From assembly GCA_019155205.2 (NCBI GenBank), contig JAHNZQ020003146.1:912686-976685 (forward strand): a DNA stretch of 64,000 bases, written 5' to 3'. The notes under the pieces are model-generated. The model saw only the letters and a list, made by a program, of their open reading frames with translations. It searched no databases and was not told the origin of the DNA. The stretch comes from Gracilaria vermiculophylla (Eukaryota > Rhodophyta > Florideophyceae > Gracilariales > Gracilariaceae). Within the stretch, counting starts at the first letter, position 1; each line of letters opens with the position of its first letter. Positions 18,133-26,250 of this stretch are shown in pieces. The translations under genes were made by a program, and so were the position numbers.

Positions 18133-19350
18133 ATGACACGCCGGCTCTATGTCTTCTTTCTGCTTGCGTTCGCGCTTCTTGTTTCCGCATGGGGCGAAGA
18201 AGAAATTGACCTGCAGAGCCTGTCATCTGCGCAGCTGTCTGAATTAGAGAAGAAGCTCAACGGAGAGGTTGCTGATCGCTCCAAAGAACTCGACACCGTT
18301 CGCCAAGAAATCAACCGACTGAAGGACGAGCAGGCCGCCGTTGATGAAGAAGCGCAGCATTTGCAAGGCGCCAAGGAGTGGGAACTCAAGGAGAAGGAGA
18401 AGCGCGAGAAGGAGCTGGAAGCTGCAAAGAACGATGTGTTGGCCAAGCAGGAGTCTATCGCCAGAATGTCGACGCAGGTCGCCTCTCTGAAGGACCATAT
18501 CCAGCAATTTGAATCCCGTCTTCAACTTCTCAATCAAGAGAAGGACTCAACCGAGAAGCGGTTCCACGATCCAACACTCGCCGATGTACTGGAGTCGCGT
18601 TCTCAAAATTGGGGCAACGTGTCGCGAAATCTCTTCAACAAGACCATGACTGACGTCGTGCCCATGTTCTCCGACCTCTCCGCAACAGCACGTACCTATC
18701 GCCGCCGCGTATCCAGAACCTCAAAGTTCTTCGAGCTGCTCACCTCTTTGTTTATATACGCGTTCATGATCCTTGCAGCCGTTTCAGTGTACAGAATATA
18801 TTCAAAAGTCCGCGGAAAGCTCACTATTGCACGATTGCTGTTTTTGGGCGATATCTTTTGTGCCTGCTTTTGGCTTGTTATGCTCATTTGTTTCCTCATT
18901 CTGTTCGATGATCCTCTCTATGTTATGAAACACCGATTCTCCACAGCCTTCTTTCTGTTTCAGTTGATCGCATGCTTTTCGTACGTCAACTTCGTTTTGC
19001 TTCGAGTTCTGGTGTTGGCATCCAAGATGACTCTGGGTGCTCTTGGTGAGACCTTGGGTGTTGTCGTTGTTGGTCACCATTATTATGTCAGAGTGTGGCA
19101 ACCAGCTATGCTTGACAGACCTTTCCGAGGCAACTTCTTTTACTACTTTTGTTACTGTTGGATGTTTAGTGCGTTCGCATACAGCAGAATCCAAGAATTT
19201 GCTCCTCTTAAGCAATTGAGAGGCCCAAAGCTCCCCCCTCTCATGTGGCTTCGAGTACTGTTTGCAAGATTTACGGCACGAGGCGTCCCAGACGGGGATA
19301 TCGAGAACACCCCTTACGAAGATTCAGACGACGAAGGCCACGAGCGCTAA
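18133..19350 (+). CDS. Membrane protein with signal peptide and lumenal coiled coil, unknown function
   Basis: ATG at 18133 gives 405 residues. A clear signal peptide (RRLYVFFLLAFALLVSAWG) is followed by a charged heptad-rich coiled coil at about 25-150. At least four membrane segments follow, around SLFIYAFMILAAVSVY, IFCACFWLVMLICFLILF, FFLFQLIACFSYVNFVLL and FFYYFCYCWMFSAFAY. The C-terminus is acidic (EDSDDEGHE). The layout suggests a protein of the secretory pathway with the coiled coil facing the lumen. No family was recognised. The gene is divergent from the DUF1995 gene across a 470-base GC-rich region that probably holds both promoters. Confidence 0.75.
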   Translation: MTRRLYVFFLLAFALLVSAWGEEEIDLQSLSSAQLSELEKKLNGEVADRSKELDTVRQEINRLKDEQAAVDEEAQHLQGAKEWELKEKEKREKELEAAKNDVLAKQESIARMSTQVASLKDHIQQFESRLQLLNQEKDSTEKRFHDPTLADVLESRSQNWGNVSRNLFNKTMTDVVPMFSDLSATARTYRRRVSRTSKFFELLTSLFIYAFMILAAVSVYRIYSKVRGKLTIARLLFLGDIFCACFWLVMLICFLILFDDPLYVMKHRFSTAFFLFQLIACFSYVNFVLLRVLVLASKMTLGALGETLGVVVVGHHYYVRVWQPAMLDRPFRGNFFYYFCYCWMFSAFAYSRIQEFAPLKQLRGPKLPPLMWLRVLFARFTARGVPDGDIENTPYEDSDDEGHER

Positions 19351-19543
19351 TATAACCATCTTCGCTTTGAATAGTCTCTCCACAGTTGACTGTTTTGCTT
19401 GCTGGGAACGCGTCTCAATTCTGGCAGTTCTGTAAAACAACCAGTACTGCGCTAACATCGAAATTTAGGTACTCGGCACGTGAACACTATTCTTACTAAT
19501 GTACCTTTTCACACCACGTCCCCCATTTGAGTATGTTTCGATG

Positions 19544-20119
19544 TCAGAGCTCCCCGCATTGCACAATCTTGCATCTCATGATTGGCCGACTGCCCTTATC
19601 AACGGCAACGTTTTCCAGCTTTCGGACCACAAGCATCGACTCTTCGTTCGCAACTTTTCCAAACACGACGTGCTTTCCGTCCAGAAATGGACATTCTTTG
19701 CACGTGATGTAGAACTGGCAACCGTTGGTGTTGGGACCGCTGTTAGCCATGGCGAGAACACCAGCGCCGGAATGGCGAAAGGCGCCCATCGATTCATCCT
19801 GAAATGCCTTTTCTCCGTAAATGGACATACAGCCGGTGCCGTCTCCATTGACAAAATCGCCACCTTGTACTATGAAGCCTTTCACAACCCGATGAAAAAG
19901 AGCATCTTTATACCCGACAGGCTTGTTATCCTTCCTGTACTCACCGGTGCAAAACTGACGGAAATTCTCAGCGGTTCTCGGACAAACGTCTGCGAATAGC
20001 TCGAAAGTCATGCGTCCAATTGTTTTGTCTCCAATGCTTACATCGAAGAATACGATCGGATTCTGCTCATCGTGATGATTGAGGGCATTTGTGGGGTCTC
20101 CAACGGGAGCTGATATCAT
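19544..20119 (-). CDS. PPIH: Cyclophilin H, spliceosomal peptidyl-prolyl isomerase
   Basis: A 191-residue single-domain cyclophilin. It starts [17 protein letters not shown] and runs through [34 protein letters not shown] (active-site Arg, Phe and Gln), [16 protein letters not shown] and LDGKHVVFG to a C-terminal QCGEL. Length, the FCTGE(Y/F)RKD insertion and the near-identical ends match PPIH (USA-CyP), which binds the U4/U6-U5 tri-snRNP protein PRPF4. The residue corresponding to the cyclosporin-contacting Trp (CDWLDGK in animal PPIH) is Phe here (ECPFLDGK). It converges with the membrane-protein gene upstream, with under 200 bases between their ends. Confidence 0.95.
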   Translation of the reverse strand: MISAPVGDPTNALNHHDEQNPIVFFDVSIGDKTIGRMTFELFADVCPRTAENFRQFCTGEYRKDNKPVGYKDALFHRVVKGFIVQGGDFVNGDGTGCMSIYGEKAFQDESMGAFRHSGAGVLAMANSGPNTNGCQFYITCKECPFLDGKHVVFGKVANEESMLVVRKLENVAVDKGSRPIMRCKIVQCGEL

Positions 20120-20494
20120 GTTGGCGAAAAAGTAGTGTGAGTTGTGCCTTTTAGCTGGACCGTTTATCTCATAAAGTAGGAGCCTTTAGGTATTTATTGT
20201 TTTATATGCATGGATGAGGTATTTGATCATCCCCCCGCAGCCCTTCGTGGTAAGTTACACGGTGGTAGAGAAAAATAAGAGTGAAGCAACTGTGAACAAA
20301 TTGGTTTGACTTTAGCTTGCTAACGCTCTTTCTTTCTCGGGAGCGTATGTGAAGAGTGCGAAGGTTCGATTTTGTGCTGCTTCGGTGTGTTTAGTAGAAA
20401 GACCCCTTCACTGTTTGTGAAAAATGTGGCAACAATTTTTTTGGTGTGTTCATTATAAACAAAATTTTCACTCATCGATGAGCACAACAGGTCA
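20120..20494. other. Intergenic between cyclophilin H and tRNA-Met
   Basis: AT-rich 375-base stretch upstream of both flanking genes. It holds T-rich runs such as CAACAATTTTTTTGG near 20430 but no protein gene or RNA structure that I can recognise. Confidence 0.5.
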
Positions 20495-20597
20495 GTCACA
20501 TTAGCTCAGTCGGCAGAGCGCAGGTCTCATAATCCAATTAGTAATCCTGAGGTCGCGAGTTCAAGCCCCATATCGGGAGAGCACCTCGCATGTGGCT
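20495..20597 (+). tRNA. trnM-CAT: tRNA-Met(CAT), elongator type, with an anticodon-loop intron and a T-loop insertion
   Basis: All arms can be folded if two insertions are removed. The acceptor stem is GTCACAT (20495-20501) with ATGTGGC (20590-20596), one G-U pair. The D arm is GCTC-AGTCGGCA-GAGC. The anticodon arm is CAGGT-CTCATAA-TCCTG, interrupted after position 37 by 12 bases (20532-20543), the canonical intron site and the same site as plant elongator tRNA-Met. The T stem is GCGAG (20555-20559) with CTCGC (20585-20589), but it encloses 25 bases instead of 7; removing 18 bases (about 20566-20583) leaves TTCAAGC. The discriminator would be T, unusual for tRNA-Met. A TTTT at 20609-20612 could end Pol III transcription. 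Confidence 0.75.
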
Positions 20598-20727
20598 TCA
20601 CCTGAACATTTTGGTCATGAGATGATTACGCACTCGAACTCAATTTAAGATTTCACGACGATCCTCGCCCTTCACCGTCAACCATCGCGCTCTTAGTTTT
20701 TATCTAAGTTGAAAGTTGATTTGCAAG

Positions 20728-21924
20728 ATGTCTCTCAGACAGGTAATAAGGTCCCCTTTATCTAACATATTTCGACGCTGGGTATCCGGCGGAAAAGTAC
20801 CATCAGCACAGGTGTCGCAGACAGTTGCGGCTTCAGGTTCCATGCCCTTACCAAGCATCAGCTCTTCATACAACTCAGTGTCACAATGTGAAAGATGTGA
20901 TTCAAGGTACCCCGTTCGCCATGATTGGTCTCGAGAAGAAATAAGACACATTTACCATACACCATTGCTTGAGTTAATCTACCACGGCGCAACAGCTCAT
21001 CGCATCTACTTTGATCCACGGGAGGTACAGAGATGTACGTTATTATCGATAAAGACGGGGGGATGTCCGGAAGACTGCAAATACTGTTCCCAAAGCTCGA
21101 GATACGAGACGAGTGTAAAGGCGGAGAAGCTCATGGAGTTGGATGATGTGGTAGAGAAAGCCAGGCAAGCCAAAGAGGCCGGCTCTACAAGGTTTTGTAT
21201 GGGAGCAGCGTGGAGAGGTGTGTCTCAAGTCGGGCCTAGGCAGTTTGGACGTGTGCTGAACATGGTGAAAGAAATCCGAGGAATGGGTATGGAGGTTTGC
21301 GCAACGTTGGGTCTTTTGAACAAGGAACAAGCAGTAGCGCTAAAAGAAGCCGGTCTAACTGCATACAATCATAATTTAGACACATCGAAGGAATTCTACT
21401 CCCAAGTGATTACTTCGAGGGTGTACGAAGATCGTCTCCAAACTTTGGAGAATGTGCGTGAAGCGGGAATATCTGTTTGCTGCGGAGGTATCATCGGTCT
21501 GGGCGAGAAGCATGAAGATCGAATTTCTCTGCTGCATACGCTGTCGACATTGACAGAACACCCCGAAAGCGTGCCTGTGAATGCGTTGGTGGCGAATGCT
21601 GGAACTCCTCTGGAAAAAGCCAAGCCAGTAGGGGTGTGGGACCTGTGCCGAATGATTGCGACTGCACGTGTTGTGATGCCGCGCTCCATGGTGCGACTCA
21701 GTGCTGGAAGGGTGTCGCTTTCCGAAGTAGAGCAAGCACTTTGCTTCATGGCTGGCGCAAATTCCATATTCACCGGGGAGAAGCTTTTGACCACGCCAAA
21801 TCCGGAGCTTGACAGGGACGCCAACATGATGGAGACGTTAGGTCTGGTTGGAAAGCGTCCTTTTTTCTATGAGCAGCCGTACGAAAAAAGAAGCGAGCGC
21901 CATGTTGTGCCACAAACAGCATGA
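20728..21924 (+). CDS. bioB: Biotin synthase
   Basis: ATG at 20728 gives 398 residues. It is a radical-SAM enzyme that inserts sulfur into dethiobiotin, the last step of biotin synthesis. The radical-SAM cysteines lie in GGCPEDCKYCSQSSRY, preceded by the family's TLLSIKTGGC. Further conserved blocks are RFCMGAAWRG, EVCATLGLL, AYNHNLDTS and CCGGIIGLGE, with the second-cluster Arg region RLSAGR near the end, then FMAGANSIFTGEKLLTT. The first 60 residues are basic, Ser-rich and poorly conserved, consistent with mitochondrial import as in plants and fungi. Full length for the family with a leader. It starts only 130 bases after the tRNA-Met gene on the same strand. Confidence 0.97.
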   Translation: MSLRQVIRSPLSNIFRRWVSGGKVPSAQVSQTVAASGSMPLPSISSSYNSVSQCERCDSRYPVRHDWSREEIRHIYHTPLLELIYHGATAHRIYFDPREVQRCTLLSIKTGGCPEDCKYCSQSSRYETSVKAEKLMELDDVVEKARQAKEAGSTRFCMGAAWRGVSQVGPRQFGRVLNMVKEIRGMGMEVCATLGLLNKEQAVALKEAGLTAYNHNLDTSKEFYSQVITSRVYEDRLQTLENVREAGISVCCGGIIGLGEKHEDRISLLHTLSTLTEHPESVPVNALVANAGTPLEKAKPVGVWDLCRMIATARVVMPRSMVRLSAGRVSLSEVEQALCFMAGANSIFTGEKLLTTPNPELDRDANMMETLGLVGKRPFFYEQPYEKRSERHVVPQTA

Positions 21925-23517
21925 TTTCGTTTAGTACGACATGGGGCTTTGACAAGTTAGAAATAGTTGTTGACCTCTCTGGACCATGTGACCAAGTATT
22001 TTGGATGTTTTCGTTGATGCTTGAAACGCTGAACAAGAGCGGGAGCTAGCGAGTTTTATATGGGTGTGTGAGAAGGCACGAAAAAGGGAACGCGAGCAAC
22101 ATGGATTTTGCGTCAAGCAATGAAATTGCAAAGCGGCGGATATGAGCTCCTCGGTGCATGAATGCGAGATGAGCCCCGACGCTAATCGTGGGCGAGGACA
22201 GAATGCTCTCAGCAGCGCGCCAACAACAAGTTGGTGACCAAGGGCAGTAATGACAAGAAAAACATCCGAAAGCATTAAAACGCCGCTGCAGGACTGCGGG
22301 GTCATCGCCGTGGACAGCTCCATCGCTCGGGGCACCACACCGCGATGCAGCATTTCGTTTTCGATTCCATCGCATTGTTTGAGACACCGATTGATTGAGA
22401 CCGGCATGTTCCCCCCCTCGTTGCTGCTGGCTGTGCGTCGAACATGCCGTTTTTTGTTTCTTTGGCTTGACACGTGTTGCATCGGCTGTGTATTGCGTTG
22501 TATCTCCGTGAAGACGAGCCTTTTTATTTGTCCCTCCGATCGATACTTTTGGTCCTTTCAAGCACATGCACCTGTGGCACATAATTTGGTCAACGCGTCG
22601 TTCATTTTTGGTGCTGACTAATACATTAACTACGGGTCGCATATAGGTAGAGTATAGTTAAGTATCACAAAGCGTGTTGGTGAGCGTATGTGGGAATGAA
22701 GATAATTTGCATTAATCTGCGAGCTGCAATCTCGTAAATAAGATGTGATGCGCCGTATAAGTATGTGCAAGGGGCGAAATGTGACGTGTGCCTTCTGGTC
22801 GGAGAGAGGAACTTTTATTTGTTGTTGAAAACTAAAACTAAAACTAACCGCGGAGAGATGCGCACGTTGTCGCACCACGCGAACGAGGCAAGATGCGAGC
22901 ACGAAGGGGGGTGGCGTGGTACGGTCGTTTGCGGGCCGAGCAGACAGTAACGACTCATCGAAGATATTGCTGCGCTGCGCATGGAAGATACACAAGGCGC
23001 AACCGGTCACAGCGCGCAAACGAACGGCCACGGCAGGAAGCGCTGGCCGCTCGTGGCCACAAGGAACAAACTCACGAGGGAGGGAGCGCGCACAAAGGCA
23101 CCTCCGCGCGGGAACGCTGAGCTGCGAATCGCTTGGCGATAAGCTGCCGCTTCAGGCGCGGCGGCCGCGCGGCCGCGCACGCCGCTGCAGGCGGCGGCAC
23201 CTCTCTGCTTCCACGCTGCCGAATCTCATGCGGTGGCGCGCGCGCGCCCCATTGGGCGCTGCAAACGCGCATGCTGCAAGCGCGCGCCAATCACGCCGCG
23301 CGGCTGCCGCGAGATAGCGCGCACGCGCCGCGATCACTCGTACTGCCCCGCGCGCGCGCCCGGTGGCCGCGCCTCGCTGGCGCGCCGCGCTGCCGCGCCG
23401 CACCGCCGCCTTTGTTATAAGGCTTGCTGCTCCCAGGGTGGTCACCGCCGCGCCTCGCGCCTCTCCGTCGCCCGTCTTGGCCGCCGCCGCCCTGCTTCCA
23501 CCGTCCTCGCGCCCACC
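21925..23517. other. Intergenic, 1.6 kb, turning into a GC-rich promoter island
   Basis: The first kilobase is of ordinary composition and holds minus-strand frames of up to 198 codons that overlap each other and show no domain. From about 22860 the sequence becomes extremely GC- and CpG-rich with many GCGCGC runs and a CCAATGGGGCG-type box on the minus strand near 23254 (CCCCATTGGGCG). This island probably contains the promoter of the following gene. Confidence 0.5.
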
Positions 23518-24411
23518 ATGGCCTTCATCCTCAGCGCTCCGCTTCCCTTCCGCCGCAACTTCACCGCCGCCCCCACCACCACAACCACCGCCCCTCGAAC
23601 AGCCCCCTTCGCCACAGCCACAGCGCCGCAACCACAGCCTTCCCCGCTGCCCTTCGACAGCTCTGCCGCAGAAAAGCCGCACAAGAAGGCGCCTGCCCAC
23701 GTCGTCGACTCCAGAGTCGCCACCCGAGTAGAAGCGCACCACTGGGTCGCCGTCAAAAGTTCCAGCCTCAGAATATTTGAGCGCGCCGCTGTTGCGCAGG
23801 CCGACCTTGCGCACCAGGTCGATGCGCGCACCCACTCTGGTGCTTTGCACAGGTGGCTGCTGAGGGAGGCCGAGGACCCGACGCATCTTTTCGTCAACCC
23901 AACGTCGTCCCAGTCAGATGTGCGATACGTGGTCATGGAAGCCTTCGACAGACAATATGATTCGGGCGAGAACCAGCTTGTCATGAGAAGATGGCTCAGT
24001 GCTGTTGAGCGCGCGGCTCCTCTTATGGACGCTGTGCACATTCACACTCTGCATTATGAGAATGCCTTTACTTCCAAGGTTCACGACGTCCAGTTCGACC
24101 CGTACCACAACATTGTCGTCATGGAATCTATCAACGTTGACCTCACCATGGACGACGCCATCAACCATGTGTTTGACGCCCTGCGTCGTAGCGCTGAGAA
24201 GAGCGTTTCCGCCGGTGAGTGTTTGGAATTTTGTGTGCTTCATGCTCCAAATGAGCACGGTTTCTTCAAGACCATTGAGGTGTTCAAGAATGTGGCCGCC
24301 CTTCAGTCACACATGAGTGGCACCGATGTTTCGACGGTGCAAGAAATTACCCCATATCTCATTCAAGGAAACAGAAACAGGCAGACCTTCAAGCCCGTTG
24401 TGTTCACATGA
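23518..24411 (+). CDS. Putative antibiotic-biosynthesis-monooxygenase (ABM) fold protein, organelle-targeted
   Basis: ATG at 23518 in a good Kozak context (CCCACCATGG) gives 297 residues. The first 60 residues are Ala/Thr/Pro-rich and nearly free of acids, like a plastid transit peptide. The C-terminal 100 residues fit the small ABM ferredoxin-like fold: CLEFCVLHAPNEHGFFKTIE, then VFKNVAALQSHMSGTDV, the typical Phe/Glu ... His pattern. The central part repeats a similar beta-rich region (HIHTLHYENAF). ABM proteins act as monooxygenases, heme-degrading enzymes or subunits without catalysis, so no reaction is assigned. The gene is GC-rich at its 5' end. Confidence 0.6.
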   Translation: MAFILSAPLPFRRNFTAAPTTTTTAPRTAPFATATAPQPQPSPLPFDSSAAEKPHKKAPAHVVDSRVATRVEAHHWVAVKSSSLRIFERAAVAQADLAHQVDARTHSGALHRWLLREAEDPTHLFVNPTSSQSDVRYVVMEAFDRQYDSGENQLVMRRWLSAVERAAPLMDAVHIHTLHYENAFTSKVHDVQFDPYHNIVVMESINVDLTMDDAINHVFDALRRSAEKSVSAGECLEFCVLHAPNEHGFFKTIEVFKNVAALQSHMSGTDVSTVQEITPYLIQGNRNRQTFKPVVFT

Positions 24412-24750
24412 GCTCTTCGGCCCGCCATGAGTACGGAGTGTACAGTACAAGCTTCTTGTGTAGGGTACCACTGCAGCATCTTCAATAGCTATTCATACAG
24501 CCTCTTTGTCACTGTTCATATTGGGCTTTTTCTGGCCTTCATCGCCCGCCGTACCTGGTTTTCACGCGCGGCACCATCCGGACGCAAGTAGACAAATGAA
24601 ACGATAAACATTGTATATAGCGCTATTCACACAACAGTTTTGTTTCGTTACCTCCTGCGACAAAGCGTTCATTCTCGTGGGTTGCTCATGTTCACTATAC
24701 GTCATTGTAGTCAGAGCCGTCTTAAACGACAGCCTATTTAGGAAAAACCA
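24412..24750. other. Intergenic, convergent
   Basis: 340-base spacer between the ends of the ABM-type gene and NSE4. It is AT-richer than its neighbours and shows nothing recognisable beyond presumed 3' untranslated sequence. Confidence 0.5.
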
Positions 24751-25743
24751 TCAAAACGTTGCAGAATCCAATTCTTTCTCCCGTTCATACTCTTGCAGTT
24801 GTCGAAGCTGTTCATCCTCGAACAATTTGTTTTTCGGGGGGAAAAGGCACTTTTGAATGTTGTGTTTGCGAATCAATTCTTGCCATTGATTTCTATCGAA
24901 ACCCATGATGAACTGTGAATTACCGATCTCCTCACCAGCGCCATTTTGTTCTTTGTTATTATCCATTTCGTCAGCCATCGGGTCTACGTATCGAATCGTG
25001 GGCTCACCCTCACTCTTTAGATCAAGAGCGGCAAACTTCTCCTTCACGAGGAAGGACGAATGGAAAACATTCTCAACGGACCGAGGGAAACTGTTTGGAT
25101 CGATGACAAACAGCCAGAAGTTGCAGCGCTTTCTCCGTTGCAATTCTCGTTTCATTTCTGCTACTTGCTTATCTGTTTCAGTTTCTTCCATGTCGGTAGG
25201 TCGCAGCTCATTTGGCTTCGCTGTAGGGCCGCCCTGCTTAATTCTGTCTGACTTCTTTCGCTCTCGGACTTTCCTAACCTCCTCTTTTGGAGCGTTTCCG
25301 AAGTGTGCGTCCTGGAAGTGCACCGTCTTCCATCTGTCGAACACACTTCGCCCAATATCCAAAAAGTTCACCGAAACGTTTTGACTGTGTTCCTCCTCTT
25401 CCCCGTATTTATCAGCATTCGCCCGACGCAACTTTGCAATGAGATTGTCAGTAAACGTCTTGATGTCATACGTCCGCAAACCGGTTTGCAGCTGCTCGGC
25501 TTGACGTTTGGAGTATACTCCAAGCTTGTGGAAAATCTGTGCGTCTACCAGCGCTTGATCGGCTGTTTTTGCTTTTTCCAGATTCTGCGCGGCCTTTTCA
25601 AAATGCTCCTTGAGGGTTTCGGAACGGAGGTCGGTGGCTTCCTCCTTGTCCGCTTCGACCTGTTGTTGATGCTCGCGAAGTTCCTTGAGAATAATAGTCG
25701 CCTTCCTTCTGTTTTCCATCGCCTCTTGGTTGATTTGACTCAT
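24751..25743 (-). CDS. NSE4: SMC5/6 complex kleisin NSE4
   Basis: A 330-residue protein. The N-terminal helical part includes a long charged helix (about 1-80) and the segment VNFLDIGRSVFDRW. The C-terminal NSE4 domain is clear: FWLFVIDPNSFPRSVEN, VFHSSFLVKEKFAALDL, GEPTIRYVDP and the terminal QFIMGFDRNQWQELI with a helix after it. NSE4 bridges the SMC5 and SMC6 heads and binds NSE1 and NSE3, acting in recombination repair and chromosome segregation. Length is slightly below animal and fungal homologues (about 350-400). It is divergent from a possible gene starting at 25822, only 78 bases away, suggesting a shared promoter. Confidence 0.85.
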   Translation of the reverse strand: MSQINQEAMENRRKATIILKELREHQQQVEADKEEATDLRSETLKEHFEKAAQNLEKAKTADQALVDAQIFHKLGVYSKRQAEQLQTGLRTYDIKTFTDNLIAKLRRANADKYGEEEEHSQNVSVNFLDIGRSVFDRWKTVHFQDAHFGNAPKEEVRKVRERKKSDRIKQGGPTAKPNELRPTDMEETETDKQVAEMKRELQRRKRCNFWLFVIDPNSFPRSVENVFHSSFLVKEKFAALDLKSEGEPTIRYVDPMADEMDNNKEQNGAGEEIGNSQFIMGFDRNQWQELIRKHNIQKCLFPPKNKLFEDEQLRQLQEYEREKELDSATF

Positions 25744-25821
25744 TCTGCCTCAGTTCGATTCCAAAAAAAAAAAGTTGTCAAGTGTTTGCGAGTTTCAACA
25801 GGTTTACTTCACGGCTTTGCA

Positions 25822-26250
25822 ATGTTGACAAATCGCTTGTTTAACGGGCCTCACACGGCCTTCGTGGCAGATGCCGCCTATCGTTCTTTCCCCCCTGCCA
25901 GCACCTCTTCACGCCGTTTCCACTCTGACCCGCAACTTAACCGAAGCTCCGCAAGCAAAGCGGGAATGATAAGACCTTTGGATGGCAGCGCGCATTCTGC
26001 TCCGCGCCAAATGCCCGCAATGGATGAACAACGCAGTGGTAGAGTTCTGTACTCGGTAAGTGCTGTTCCTCGCACACGTGTCACACGAATGTTTAAACAC
26101 GAGAGCTCGGGGGCTGCCACCGAATACAAATCGTTTCCCGTCCATCTACCGCCGACTCTCTCTTCCGCCCTCCCGCCGGCAAGACGAGTCAAGAAAGGGA
26201 CATCGAGAAAAGCCCGTAACGTCGTTGTCTCCTCGCACCCCGGCGTTTGA
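25822..26250 (+). CDS. Possible small mitochondrial-type protein, 142 codons or first exon of a spliced gene
   Basis: ATG at 25822 opens 142 codons. The start is Arg/Ser-rich with a RRFHS motif near residue 32, like a mitochondrial presequence cleavage region. After GRVLYS the sequence is TCG followed by GTAAGTGCTG at 26059, a strong donor match, so the gene may be spliced into an unplaced downstream exon. A later GTAAGT at about 26465 follows another short open segment. No family is recognised, and the downstream exon cannot be fixed by eye. Its promoter would be shared with NSE4. Confidence 0.3.
   Translation: MLTNRLFNGPHTAFVADAAYRSFPPASTSSRRFHSDPQLNRSSASKAGMIRPLDGSAHSAPRQMPAMDEQRSGRVLYSVSAVPRTRVTRMFKHESSGAATEYKSFPVHLPPTLSSALPPARRVKKGTSRKARNVVVSSHPGV

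Noticed and set aside
21931..22642. Minus-strand frames of 183 and 198 codons
   Set aside because: They overlap each other in different phases and show no recognisable feature or consistent composition.
23152..24041. Long minus-strand frames over the ABM-type gene
   Set aside because: Shadows of the GC-rich plus-strand gene, with Gly/Arg/Ala low complexity.
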